From a bacterium 1XD21-13 (GTDB taxonomy: Bacteria > Bacillota > Clostridia > Lachnospirales > Lachnospiraceae), in the NCBI GenBank assembly GCA_009917555.1, contig QZDX01000001.1, forward strand, positions 124,001 to 188,000: a DNA stretch of 64,000 nt, in the 5' to 3' direction. The notes beneath the pieces were generated by a model. The model saw only the letters and a list, made by a program, of their open reading frames with translations, did not search any database and had not been told where the DNA came from. The position numbers and the translations under genes are program-made. Of this stretch, positions 32,491 to 40,697 are shown piece after piece (the stretch's first letter is position 1; every line of letters starts with the position of its first letter).

Positions 32491-33057
32491 ATGAATAATA
32501 TTCAGGTCACTGACTGGTACCGCTCTTTCATACAACAACAGGTAAAGCCCGGCGATCTCTGCATAGACGCCACTATGGGAAACGGAAATGATACCCTCCT
32601 TCTCTGCCAGTTAGCAGGTCCGTCGGGGCATTGTACCGCCTTTGATATTCAAGAGACGGCTCTTTCACATACCAAATCCCTTCTAGACGCCAAAGGAATC
32701 CCTGACTCTTCCTATACTCTGCTCCTTAAAAGTCACGAGAGTATCCGCACATATGCTCAGCCAGAAAGCGTTAGCTGTATTGTGTTCAATCTGGGTTATC
32801 TGCCTGCTGGTGATCACACCCTTGCTACCAAGCCCGCCTCTACCCTGATCGGGATTCGGCAGGGACTTTCCCTCCTGAAGCCAGGCGGATTGATGACTGT
32901 TTGCATTTATAGCGGTGGAGACAGTGGCTTTGAGGAGCGGGATGCGGTACTTGAATATCTGAAAGGGCTTGATCCAAGGCAGTTTCTTGTAATTGTCTCC
33001 CAATACTATAACCGGCCGAAAAATCCGCCGGTTCCTGTGTTGATTATACGGCTTTAA
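32491..33057 (+). CDS. mnmM: tRNA methyltransferase, YtqB/MnmM family
   Basis: A 188-residue SAM-dependent methyltransferase of the YtqB family. The SAM motif is CIDATMGNGNDTLLLCQL, followed by FDIQ, NLGYLPAGDH and the KPGGLMTVCIYSGGDSG strand; NLGYLP is typical of this family. The B. subtilis YtqB protein was reported as MnmM, which methylates 5-aminomethyl-2-thiouridine at the tRNA wobble position. The ATG at 32491 follows CAGGAGG; an open frame 75 nt longer lacks an RBS. A single-gene transcript, ended by the hairpin at 33073. Confidence 0.85.
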   Translation: MNNIQVTDWYRSFIQQQVKPGDLCIDATMGNGNDTLLLCQLAGPSGHCTAFDIQETALSHTKSLLDAKGIPDSSYTLLLKSHESIRTYAQPESVSCIVFNLGYLPAGDHTLATKPASTLIGIRQGLSLLKPGGLMTVCIYSGGDSGFEERDAVLEYLKGLDPRQFLVIVSQYYNRPKNPPVPVLIIRL

Positions 33058-33072
33058 ATTTAGAACAAAGTT

Positions 33073-33111
33073 AAAGGAGTTTGGCCTTTCCTCCATGAAC
33101 CAAACTCCTTT
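33073..33111. terminator. Terminator between convergent mnmM and AAA/nuclease genes
   Basis: AAAGGAGTTTGG (33073-33084) and CCAAACTCCTTT (33100-33111), a perfect 12-bp stem with a 15-nt loop. T-rich sequence follows on the minus strand (TTTAACTTTGTTC). Confidence 0.75.
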
Positions 33112-33166
33112 GACTAATATGGATAGATGCTATCCCCAGCGGAGGAAGTGCCTTTACCCTTGTACT

Positions 33167-34747
33167 TCAATCCTCCTGTTTCTCATATTCTTCAATGACA
33201 CACTCGTGCTTTTTCGTCTTTCTGTCATAGTTAATCCCCACAAGGAGCAGGTTTCCGGAATAATCTTCCAATGCCTTTCCATATTTTCGCTCTTTTATTT
33301 GCCTAATAGCACCTTTTTTCGATTTATCCCATTTCAACTCTACGATTATGGCAGGCTTATCGAGATGATTTTTCCTTGGCAAATAAACAATGTCTGCATA
33401 GCCCTCGCCCGTAGGTAATTCACGAATCTCTGTGTAATATATGCGTGCACTGTAATAAGCCAATGCCACAACACAGGAAAGTGAGTTTTCATCATTGTAG
33501 GTCAGAATTGAGGTTACCAAGTGCATCTGTTCCAGCGCCTCTGCCACCAAATCTGCCCGCTTATTCCAAGTATTTCTCAGCAATTGTTCCGATTCATCCA
33601 CCGCTTTCACTACAGCATCCCAGCCCGCCCCCTGAAGTGCGGTTTTAAACTCTCCGGATATCTCATAATTGGGAATAAATACCTCCTGACTGGCAAAATC
33701 ATATGCAAGATAACCCAAATGAACCAAAAGTGTCAGCACATCATCCTTACTGTGAAATGTGGTCATGTCGTTGTGAAAGGTTGCTGTATTTATCCGAACC
33801 CCGCCGCCGGAAAGCATTTCAATCACGGAATCCTTCAGCCCGTCAAAATTCATTTCTATATAAATCTTCAATGCCTCATAGGTCTCTGTCTGAGACCAGT
33901 AACTGTCATATTCCTCATTCAGCATGGCATCAACCACGGACTTAGGGCTGTAAATGTGGGCATTTCTCTTGAAAGTATACCCATCATACCACCGGGCAGC
34001 CTCATCAAAATCCATTCCATATCGCTCACACAAATCCATAACCTCTTCTTCCGTGAACCCTACATAATCTGCCAGGATGCGGGGATTGGTCATAGAAAAT
34101 TCTGTGAACATATTCAAAGCAGAATGTGTCCCATACTTCTTAATCGGAAGAATCCCTGTCATATATGCAAGTGACACATAAGTTCTGTCTTTCAAAAGAT
34201 TACGAAGAAAATCCAGATATTCCGCATATCCCTCCTCTGTTACCTTTTTTTCTCGAAAAATACAGTCCCATTCATCAATGATAAATACAAATTTTTCTTT
34301 CCTTTTGCTATAAATATGGCTCAAAAGCTCCGAAAGCAGTTCTTCCTTTTCTTCCGCAACATCTCCGTATTCCTCTAAAAGCTCTGTTCTGACTTTTAAG
34401 CTTATGCTCTGTATCATATTGTGTATATTATGTGTATTGCTTAAAAAATTCTGCATATTCAGAAAAATAACATTATACTTATTTAAATGCTCCTGATAAG
34501 AAAGGGCTGAGGCTATCTTTTTGTTATCAAAAAGCTTTTTTGAATCACAGCCTTTGCTATAATAAGCGCTTAGCATCTTTGCCGCCATAGACTTCCCAAA
34601 CCGTCTCGGACGGCTGACGCATAGATTCTTTTGTTCTGTCCCCAGCACTTTATTCGTATATACCAGCAATTCGCTTTTATCCACATAAATTTCCGAATCA
34701 ACCGCTTCCCGAAATCCCTCATTGTCCGGATTTAAATAAATTCCCAT
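33167..34747 (-). CDS. AAA-ATPase-like protein with C-terminal PD-(D/E)XK nuclease fold
   Basis: A 526-residue protein with the AAA-ATPase-like/DUF1703 architecture. The N-terminal part has YVDKSELL and the Walker A variant RPRRFGKSMAAKML (about 46-59), with Walker B FVFIIDEWDC. The C-terminus has a PD-(D/E)XK nuclease-like core: GYADIVYLP, then AIIVELKW and the closing helix with GNLLLVGINYD. This family is often present in many copies in gut anaerobes and its role is unknown (defence or mobile-element association has been suggested). Own RBS AAGGAGGAG; appears monocistronic. Confidence 0.8.
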   Translation of the reverse strand: MGIYLNPDNEGFREAVDSEIYVDKSELLVYTNKVLGTEQKNLCVSRPRRFGKSMAAKMLSAYYSKGCDSKKLFDNKKIASALSYQEHLNKYNVIFLNMQNFLSNTHNIHNMIQSISLKVRTELLEEYGDVAEEKEELLSELLSHIYSKRKEKFVFIIDEWDCIFREKKVTEEGYAEYLDFLRNLLKDRTYVSLAYMTGILPIKKYGTHSALNMFTEFSMTNPRILADYVGFTEEEVMDLCERYGMDFDEAARWYDGYTFKRNAHIYSPKSVVDAMLNEEYDSYWSQTETYEALKIYIEMNFDGLKDSVIEMLSGGGVRINTATFHNDMTTFHSKDDVLTLLVHLGYLAYDFASQEVFIPNYEISGEFKTALQGAGWDAVVKAVDESEQLLRNTWNKRADLVAEALEQMHLVTSILTYNDENSLSCVVALAYYSARIYYTEIRELPTGEGYADIVYLPRKNHLDKPAIIVELKWDKSKKGAIRQIKERKYGKALEDYSGNLLLVGINYDRKTKKHECVIEEYEKQED

Positions 34748-34909
34748 GCTGCTCCTCCTTGCCTTGCGATAATTGCCAGTTTATCATGGTCTTGGTTTTA
34801 TTCTCTATTGATTTACTATTCTTTTATTCTATCTGTTCTCACATGTTTTCGCAAGGAAAACGTAGTATTTCAAATTTAGAGAATTCTTAAAGATTTCCTT
34901 GCTACTATT

Positions 34910-34975
34910 ATGATAATATGGTTATCATAAATTATCTTCCTATGCTGTCCGGTTACCAAGCGGACAATATAGGAA
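34910..34975 (+). promoter_or_regulatory. Two inverted repeats upstream of the two-component system
   Basis: ATGATAA/TTATCAT (34910-34928) and a longer broken dyad, TTCCTAT..TGTCCG (34937-34951) against CGGACA..ATAGGAA (34961-34975), fill the region before the response regulator gene. They could be operator sites for the regulator itself or a leader hairpin. No confident -35/-10 pair was found. Confidence 0.45.
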
Positions 34976-34993
34976 AACGATACAGGAGCTGTT

Positions 34994-35662
34994 ATGCGGA
35001 TTTTATTAGTAGAGGACGACGAAAAATTAAATGAATCCTTAGCCTTTCAGCTAAAGAAGGAGGGCTTTCTGGTGGATACCTGCCAGGATGGGGAGGAGGC
35101 TCTTTATTTTATAGAAGAAAAAATTCACGATCTGATTCTTCTGGACCGAATGCTTCCCGGCTTAAGCGGTACGGAGGTTCTCTCCAAAATGCGCCAGAGT
35201 CGCAATGAGACGCCAGTGATTCTCATTACGGCTCTTGGGACCCTGGATGATAAGGTCATGGGGCTGGATTCCGGCGCGGACGACTATCTGGTGAAACCTT
35301 TTGCCTTTGAGGAGCTGATGGCCCGGATTCGCTGTATTGCCCGCCGCCCCCGGCGAATGGCTCAGGACGATCAGCTTACGCTGGGAGATCTGGTTTATCA
35401 TATGAGTGAAAATACCCTTGCAGGTCCTAAGGGCTCCTGCAGCTTATCCAAGCGGGAGGGAACACTTTTAGAAGCCTTTTTGCGCAATTCCGGCCAGACG
35501 CTCTCCCGCCCGCTTCTTCTTACACGGGTCTGGGGTATGGACAGTGACGTGGAGGAAGGAAATCTGGATAATTACATTCATTTTCTTAGGCGGAGGTTGA
35601 AATCTGTTGGAAGCTCAGTGGCTGTCAAGACGGTTCGAGGTATTGGTTATCGCATAGAATAA
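34994..35662 (+). CDS. OmpR/PhoB-family response regulator
   Basis: A 222-residue regulator. Receiver domain residues are acidic Asp8/Asp9, phospho-acceptor Asp51 (LILLDRMLPG), and YLVKPF; the C-terminal winged helix ends with DNYIHFLRRRLKSVG and VRGIGYRIE. It is phosphorylated by the histidine kinase encoded 9 nt downstream and binds DNA as a dimer. Targets are unknown; the inverted repeats upstream may be its own sites. RBS CAGGAG precedes the ATG. Confidence 0.93.
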   Translation: MRILLVEDDEKLNESLAFQLKKEGFLVDTCQDGEEALYFIEEKIHDLILLDRMLPGLSGTEVLSKMRQSRNETPVILITALGTLDDKVMGLDSGADDYLVKPFAFEELMARIRCIARRPRRMAQDDQLTLGDLVYHMSENTLAGPKGSCSLSKREGTLLEAFLRNSGQTLSRPLLLTRVWGMDSDVEEGNLDNYIHFLRRRLKSVGSSVAVKTVRGIGYRIE

Positions 35663-35671
35663 GGAGCTCTT

Positions 35672-36946
35672 ATGTTTCGCAAGGTACATTTTCGCCTGGC
35701 CCTGCTTTGTGCCAGTATTACATTTTTTATATTAGCTGTCATGTCCCTGGGGTATCTGTCGATTTCCGAGAAAAGCCTGAAGGATAATAGCTTTGCTTCC
35801 TTTCAAAAGGAAATGGAGGAGATTGCGGAGAGCCTTACGGAAAGTAATGTCCTCACCTGGGAGCAGCTTTCCCGGATCGAGGACCAGGGGACGTATTCCA
35901 TTCAGATTTTGGACAATGGGGTGCCTCTGCTTTTTAACCGCCAGCCCTCTTGGAAGCAGGAGCAGCTTTTCGACGCCGCATGGGATTATTTTGAAAGCCA
36001 TTTTGAAATTTTATCCTTTGAGGATAATCCTCTTTATCAGGGGGAATTTGACTTTTCCTCTAAAGGCTTTGGGGCCTCCGATTATTATGGCTGTGCTATG
36101 ATCCTGAACCGTAACGGAGGTGCTCTCAAAATTATGCTTTTAAAGCCTCTTACCGCACTGTATCAGCAGATACGCACTCAGCGGATTCTTTTTGCCCTCC
36201 TCACCGGACTGGCGGCCATAGCTTTGTTTCTGTTCTCCTGGTATTTTACCCGGAGGCTTCTTCGTCCCTTGGAGGAAAGCCAGCAGCGGCAGACGCAGTT
36301 TATTGCCGCAGCCTCCCATGAGCTTCGCACGCCTCTGGCTGTGATTCTCTCCTGTGCCTCCGCTTCCCGGTGCGGAAATGAGGAGGAGCGGGCCCACTTT
36401 CTGGATTCCATTCAGTCGGAGGGACTGCGCATGTCCGGACTGATTGATGATATGCTTCTTCTGTCTGGTATGGAGGCCCACGCCTGGACTATAGATCTGC
36501 GCCCTGTGGAGCTGGATACACTTCTGCTTGAGACCTTTGAAGCCTTTGAGCCCGTGGCTGCTGAGAAATCCATTCATCTCTCCATTGAGCTGCCAGAGGA
36601 ATCTCTTCCTCCCTGCAGCTGTGATCCGGGACGCATACGGCAGGTGCTTTCCATCCTGCTGCATAATGCGGTCAGCTATACCCATGAGCAGGGGCAGATA
36701 TGTCTGTCCCTGGCTTATCAGGGAAAATCCTTTCGTGTTCAGGTGGCAGATAACGGTATTGGTATTCCGGAGGAAGAAAAGGCTCATATTTTCCAGCGTT
36801 TTTATCGGGCAGATCCCTCCCGCAGCAGCAAGGGGCATTTTGGGCTTGGCCTCGCCATTGCCTGGGAGATTATAAAGGCCCACCAGGGGCAGATCCTGGT
36901 GGGCGATACGCTAGGCGGAGGGACTACCTTTACAGTTGTTCTCTAG
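35672..36946 (+). CDS. Membrane sensor histidine kinase
   Basis: A 424-residue kinase: helix 9-30, an extracytoplasmic sensor of about 140 residues, helix 171-192, a short linker, the phosphoacceptor H-box AAASHELRTPLAV (His216), and the ATPase domain with N-box ILLHNAVSYT, G1 VADNGIGIPEE, F/G2 HFGLGLAIAWEII and GGGTTFTVV. It phosphorylates the preceding response regulator. The sensor domain matches no family that I recognise, so the signal is unknown. A short stem (AGAACG/CGTTCT) overlaps the stop codon. Confidence 0.93.
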   Translation: MFRKVHFRLALLCASITFFILAVMSLGYLSISEKSLKDNSFASFQKEMEEIAESLTESNVLTWEQLSRIEDQGTYSIQILDNGVPLLFNRQPSWKQEQLFDAAWDYFESHFEILSFEDNPLYQGEFDFSSKGFGASDYYGCAMILNRNGGALKIMLLKPLTALYQQIRTQRILFALLTGLAAIALFLFSWYFTRRLLRPLEESQQRQTQFIAAASHELRTPLAVILSCASASRCGNEEERAHFLDSIQSEGLRMSGLIDDMLLLSGMEAHAWTIDLRPVELDTLLLETFEAFEPVAAEKSIHLSIELPEESLPPCSCDPGRIRQVLSILLHNAVSYTHEQGQICLSLAYQGKSFRVQVADNGIGIPEEEKAHIFQRFYRADPSRSSKGHFGLGLAIAWEIIKAHQGQILVGDTLGGGTTFTVVL

Positions 36947-37012
36947 AACGTCTTCGTTCTTTCTAAAATTAATTATTTTATTTTCATAAGAAATAAAAAT
37001 TCTTTCTTTTTA

Positions 37013-37041
37013 TTTACAACGACCATGTTTCATGGTACACT
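37013..37041 (+). promoter_or_regulatory. Promoter of the activase gene with a dyad in the spacer
   Basis: TTTACA (37013-37018), 17 nt, TACACT (37036-37041). The spacer holds the dyad ACCATG-TTT-CATGGT (37022-37036), well placed for a repressor. The transcript leader then runs through the large repeat at 37064-37185. Confidence 0.55.
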
Positions 37042-37063
37042 ATCATCAGTTATTTAAGTACTG

Positions 37064-37185
37064 CGGAACTGGAAACAGTAATATCCTTCCAGTGCACAAA
37101 TCAATTTGCTGGCACATGTCACTGTGACTGTAAATTGATTTCAGGGTAAGTGTACTGGTAGGATATTACGGGACTGGAATAGGAG
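37064..37185 (+). repeat. 120-bp dyad repeat, copy 1, ending in the RBS of the activase gene
   Basis: Outer arms GTAATATCCTTCCAGTGCAC (37078-37097) and GTGTACTGGTAGGATATTAC (37150-37169) pair at 18 of 20 positions; inner arms AAATCAATTT and AAATTGATTT pair perfectly. The element is flanked by near-direct repeats CGGAACTGGA and CGGGACTGGA and ends in AATAGGAG, the Shine-Dalgarno of the next gene. A second full copy lies inverted at 58238-58360. Confidence 0.85.
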
Positions 37186-37192
37186 ATTTTTT

Positions 37193-37981
37193 ATGTTGCA
37201 AGCTATAGCCAATACCGAAATAGGTCTTATTTTCAATATACAAAAGTTCAGTATCAACGACGGCCCCGGCATCCGCTCCACCATCTTCTTTGCCGGCTGT
37301 CCCCTAAGCTGCCTGTGGTGCTCCAACCCGGAATCTCAAAACCGCAATCGGGAAGCCGCCCTTGCCTGCAAAGATCCAAAGCTCACCGGAAGGGCCTGGA
37401 CCATCGAGGAAGTTCTTGCGGAGGTGGAAAAGGACCGCTGCTTCTATGAAGAATCCGGCGGCGGTATTACGCTCTCCGGCGGGGAGGTCCTGCAGCAGCA
37501 CAGCTTTGCCATAGCACTTTTACAGGAGGCCCATAAGCGCTCCCTCCACTGTGCGGCAGAGACAACGGGCTTTGCCTCCCATGAGGTTTTCTCGGAATTT
37601 ATTAAGCACATTGACCTGCTGCTTTTTGACATGAAGCATTGTGATCGAGAGCTTCATAAGGAGAGAACCGGCGTCTATAACGATATCATTTTGAAAAATA
37701 TGCGCTATGCCCTGGAGCAAAAGGTTCCGGTTATCGCCCGGATACCCGTCATTCCCAGATTCAATGCCAACAGAAAGGCCGCCGCAGGAATGGCCGCTCT
37801 TCTCAAGGATATGGGGATCTCTGAGGTTCACCTTCTCCCCTTTCACCAGTTTGGCGAAAAGAAATATGAGCAATTGGGCATTCCCTATGAGATGGCCAAT
37901 GTAAAGCAGCTTCATCCGGAGCATTTACAATCTTATTTCGAAGTGTTTTCAAGGGAAGGTCTGAATGTATCCTTCCGGTAA
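37193..37981 (+). CDS. Glycyl radical enzyme activase (radical SAM)
   Basis: A 262-residue activase. The radical SAM cluster motif is GCPLSCLWCSNPE (CxxxCxxC), preceded by the family signature FSINDGPGIRSTIFF and followed by SGGGITLSGGE. It would install the glycyl radical on the enzyme encoded convergently at 38090. Most activases of non-PFL glycyl radical enzymes carry an inserted ferredoxin-like domain with extra Cys clusters after SNPE; here that stretch is only about 20 residues with a single Cys, so the domain is absent. The ATG follows AATAGGAG supplied by the repeat. Confidence 0.88.
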   Translation: MLQAIANTEIGLIFNIQKFSINDGPGIRSTIFFAGCPLSCLWCSNPESQNRNREAALACKDPKLTGRAWTIEEVLAEVEKDRCFYEESGGGITLSGGEVLQQHSFAIALLQEAHKRSLHCAAETTGFASHEVFSEFIKHIDLLLFDMKHCDRELHKERTGVYNDIILKNMRYALEQKVPVIARIPVIPRFNANRKAAAGMAALLKDMGISEVHLLPFHQFGEKKYEQLGIPYEMANVKQLHPEHLQSYFEVFSREGLNVSFR

Positions 37982-38029
37982 ACATTTTTTATGATTTTAA
38001 AACAGCTTTCTTCTCTCCCACAGCGTAAA

Positions 38030-38069
38030 AAAGACGTTCCTTCGGAGCCTTTCTTCCTGGAACGTCTTT
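38030..38069. terminator. Bidirectional terminator between activase and glycyl radical enzyme genes
   Basis: AAAGACGTTCC (38030-38040) pairs with GGAACGTCTTT (38059-38069), an 11-bp perfect stem with an 18-nt loop, flanked by A- and T-runs on the appropriate sides. Confidence 0.8.
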
Positions 38070-38089
38070 CTTTGAGCCTGTATCCATTT

Positions 38090-40504
38090 TTATAAGGTCT
38101 GCTCCGTTCTCTCGATGATGTCATCCTGTGTTTTTCTGGACAATACATTGAAGAACGCACTGTAGCCTGCCACCCGGACAATCAGATCCCTGTGCTTTTC
38201 CGGGTGCTCTTGGGCATCCAGAAGCGTCTCTCTGGATACAATGTTATACTGCACATGGTAGCCATGAAGCCGATTGAAAAATGCCCGAAGCAGCATCTCC
38301 AGCTTCTGCTTGTTTTCTTCCTTGGACAGCATCTGGGGCGTCATTTTCTGGTTCAGAAGAACACCTCCGGTAATCTTTTCCGTCCGAAGCTTGGAAATGG
38401 ATTTGAACACGGCGGTGGGGCCGTTCTTATCCGCATTGTGGGCTGGGCTGCAGCCCTCTGCCAGAGGTTCAAATGCGTTTCTGCCGTCCGGCGTTGCCAT
38501 GGTCCCCATTCCCTGACCTACATTTGCACTGATGGAGGAGGTTCCCGCATAGCGGATTCCGCCAATGGGTCCTCTCTTATAACGGGTGCTGGGATATTTT
38601 GCAATTTCATCCAGATAGGTGTCGTAGGCTTCCACCACCAGAAGGTCTACGTTGTCATCATCATTTCCGTACTTGGGCGCGTCATGAATCAGCATTTCCT
38701 GAATCTTCTTGTTCTCCGGGGATTGGAAATCGTCGAGAATTGCATCCCAAAGCTGTTCTCTTGTAAGCTTTTTCTCCTCATAGACAAGCTTCTTGATAGC
38801 TGCCAGAGAATCCGCCATATTTGCAATGCCCACCTGGAGACCGGAAATAAAATCGTAAACCGCGCCGCCCTCCTTGATGGTCTTTCCGCGGCCAATACAG
38901 TCATCTGTGAGGGCGGAGCAAAGGATATCCGGTACATCCCGCTCCGAAGCCTTGTCGATGGCATTTTCCACAATTACGCTGTAGCGGGTCATCTCCCGAA
39001 GAGATTTGTCCCATGCACGCATCAGGTCCTCATAGGTCTCCATGTCTTTGAAGTATCCATATCCCTTTGTAAACCGCTTTCCGCTTGTGAGATCTACGCC
39101 GTTGTTCATCACGCACAGAAGCAGTCTGGGGAAGTTGATGTAGGACATACCCGTACAGCGGTAGCCCCATTTGCCGGGAACTGCTGTTTCCACGCAGCCA
39201 ATCGCACTGTAATTATAAGCGTCCTCTTCTTTTACTCCCCACCCCATAAAGGATGGAATGATAACTTCATCATTATTCAGAGCAGGCATGCCAAAGCCCA
39301 GCTTCATGACTTCGATACACTCGTCAAAGAAATGCTTGTCAAGGTTGGCATGGTAGCGGACCGTCAGGTTTGGCTGTGTCAGCCTTGTCTGGGCAACGGA
39401 TTGCAGTACAAGGAAGCTTAGCTCATTGACCGCATCCTTTTTGTCCGCAGTCTGTCCGCCTATGGTTACGTTCTGATACATAGGTGAACCCGCAGAACTT
39501 AAGGTATGAGCTTGGGAACGCACCTTATTGATGGTCAGCGTCTTGATCCACAGACAGGTGAGAAGCTCCAGAGCTTCCTCCCTGGTAATTCTGCCTTCCT
39601 CCAAGTCCTTCTTGTAATAGGCGTACATATACTGGTCAAAGCGGCCATAGCTTAAGGAGTGACCGTTGGATTCGATCTGCAGAATCAGTTGGATGAACCA
39701 CACGGACTGCACTGCTTCCCGGAAGGAGGCTGCCGGCTCGTAGGGAACCTTTTCACAAATCCGGCTGATTTCCAGAAGCTCCTTTTTTCTGCGGGCATCC
39801 GTCTCTTTTTCCGCCAGCTCTCTGGTGAGCACGCTGTAGCGCCGGGCAAATGTGCGGACCGCTTCAATCACAATCAGCACCGCATGGTAAAATACGTTCT
39901 TGTCAATGCTCTCCGGATCTGTCAGATCCAAAGCCGCCCGGCACTCCCTGGTCCTCTTTTCGTATCCCTTCAGACCTTCCGCTAAAAGGCGCTCATAATT
40001 CACTGCCAGATGAGCGTCACCGGCATTCAGCTTTCCCTCCATGCCGAATACACCGGTCTCCATAAATACACTGACCTCCTCCGGCAGAAGAGCTTCCCCT
40101 CTTGCACGCAGGTTGTTATTCTCCCAGAAGGGGGCAAGCTCACGTATCTGCTCCTTTGTCTCCTCCGTAATATAGAAGACATCCCCGTCCCGCTTTTCAA
40201 ACAGATCCAATTCATTTAGAACAAATTCCAGGGTATATTCCGGGAAAACAGGAGCGTTTCTGTTCTTGGTAGCCTGGTTACCGGCAATCAGGGATTTATC
40301 CTCCAGATAAATGGTCATTTTCTCCAAAATATTTTTCAGCATCAGTGCCCTTACCATGACCCTGGGCTGGTTTAAGCTCTTTTTGTAGGCTTCGGTGGCC
40401 AGAATCGCCCGCTCCGCATCTACATATGGCTTCTCATCCAGAACCTCTTCCCGAAAAGCCTGCATACGCTCTGTTAATGAGCCAAAATGATTTTTATTTT
40501 CCAT
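38090..40504 (-). CDS. Glycyl radical enzyme, YbiW/PflD type
   Basis: An 804-residue glycyl radical enzyme. The catalytic Cys/Glu loop is SAIGCVETAVPGKWGYRC (Cys about 437) and the radical Gly is in RVAGYSAFF (Gly about 780). The GCVE motif marks the dehydratase/lyase group rather than pyruvate formate-lyase; the TAVPGKWGYRCTGMSY sequence recalls E. coli YbiW (PflD). YbiW-type enzymes have been reported as lyases of 1,5-anhydroglucitol-6-phosphate, which I recall but cannot verify here. The ATG at 40504 follows GGAGGG. Its promoter lies among DeoR-type direct repeats. Confidence 0.88.
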   Translation of the reverse strand: MENKNHFGSLTERMQAFREEVLDEKPYVDAERAILATEAYKKSLNQPRVMVRALMLKNILEKMTIYLEDKSLIAGNQATKNRNAPVFPEYTLEFVLNELDLFEKRDGDVFYITEETKEQIRELAPFWENNNLRARGEALLPEEVSVFMETGVFGMEGKLNAGDAHLAVNYERLLAEGLKGYEKRTRECRAALDLTDPESIDKNVFYHAVLIVIEAVRTFARRYSVLTRELAEKETDARRKKELLEISRICEKVPYEPAASFREAVQSVWFIQLILQIESNGHSLSYGRFDQYMYAYYKKDLEEGRITREEALELLTCLWIKTLTINKVRSQAHTLSSAGSPMYQNVTIGGQTADKKDAVNELSFLVLQSVAQTRLTQPNLTVRYHANLDKHFFDECIEVMKLGFGMPALNNDEVIIPSFMGWGVKEEDAYNYSAIGCVETAVPGKWGYRCTGMSYINFPRLLLCVMNNGVDLTSGKRFTKGYGYFKDMETYEDLMRAWDKSLREMTRYSVIVENAIDKASERDVPDILCSALTDDCIGRGKTIKEGGAVYDFISGLQVGIANMADSLAAIKKLVYEEKKLTREQLWDAILDDFQSPENKKIQEMLIHDAPKYGNDDDNVDLLVVEAYDTYLDEIAKYPSTRYKRGPIGGIRYAGTSSISANVGQGMGTMATPDGRNAFEPLAEGCSPAHNADKNGPTAVFKSISKLRTEKITGGVLLNQKMTPQMLSKEENKQKLEMLLRAFFNRLHGYHVQYNIVSRETLLDAQEHPEKHRDLIVRVAGYSAFFNVLSRKTQDDIIERTEQTL

Positions 40505-40521
40505 ATCGCCCTCCAAATTTA

Positions 40522-40625
40522 TTTCGTTCGTAATTTAATTATTTTCGTTTGTAAAACAATGCTACCATTCTTTTGACTGTTTGTCAATTATATTTTATTC
40601 GTAATATATATTATTTCATTTGAAA
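40522..40625. promoter_or_regulatory. Four DeoR-type direct repeats in two 21-bp-spaced pairs, with GRE promoter
   Basis: TTTCGTTCGTAA (40522), TTTCGTTTGTAA (40543), TTTTATTCGTAA (40593) and TTTCATTTGAAA (40614) are related 12-mers; each pair is spaced exactly 21 bp. The minus-strand promoter of the glycyl radical enzyme, TTGACA (40587-40582), 17 nt, TAGCAT (40564-40559) with a TGn extension, lies between the pairs, so the first pair covers its transcription start. Likely operators of the divergent DeoR regulator. Confidence 0.75.
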
Positions 40626-40697
40626 ATTCTTATTGTGTGGAGGCTTATAGCTGTGATATACTGTATGCAAAAGTACTAAAAAGAAAGGGATATCCCC

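Noticed and set aside
38192-39421. 409-codon plus-strand frame opposite the glycyl radical enzyme
   Set aside because: Antisense shadow of a conserved gene; Cys/His-rich composition is an artefact of the opposite strand.
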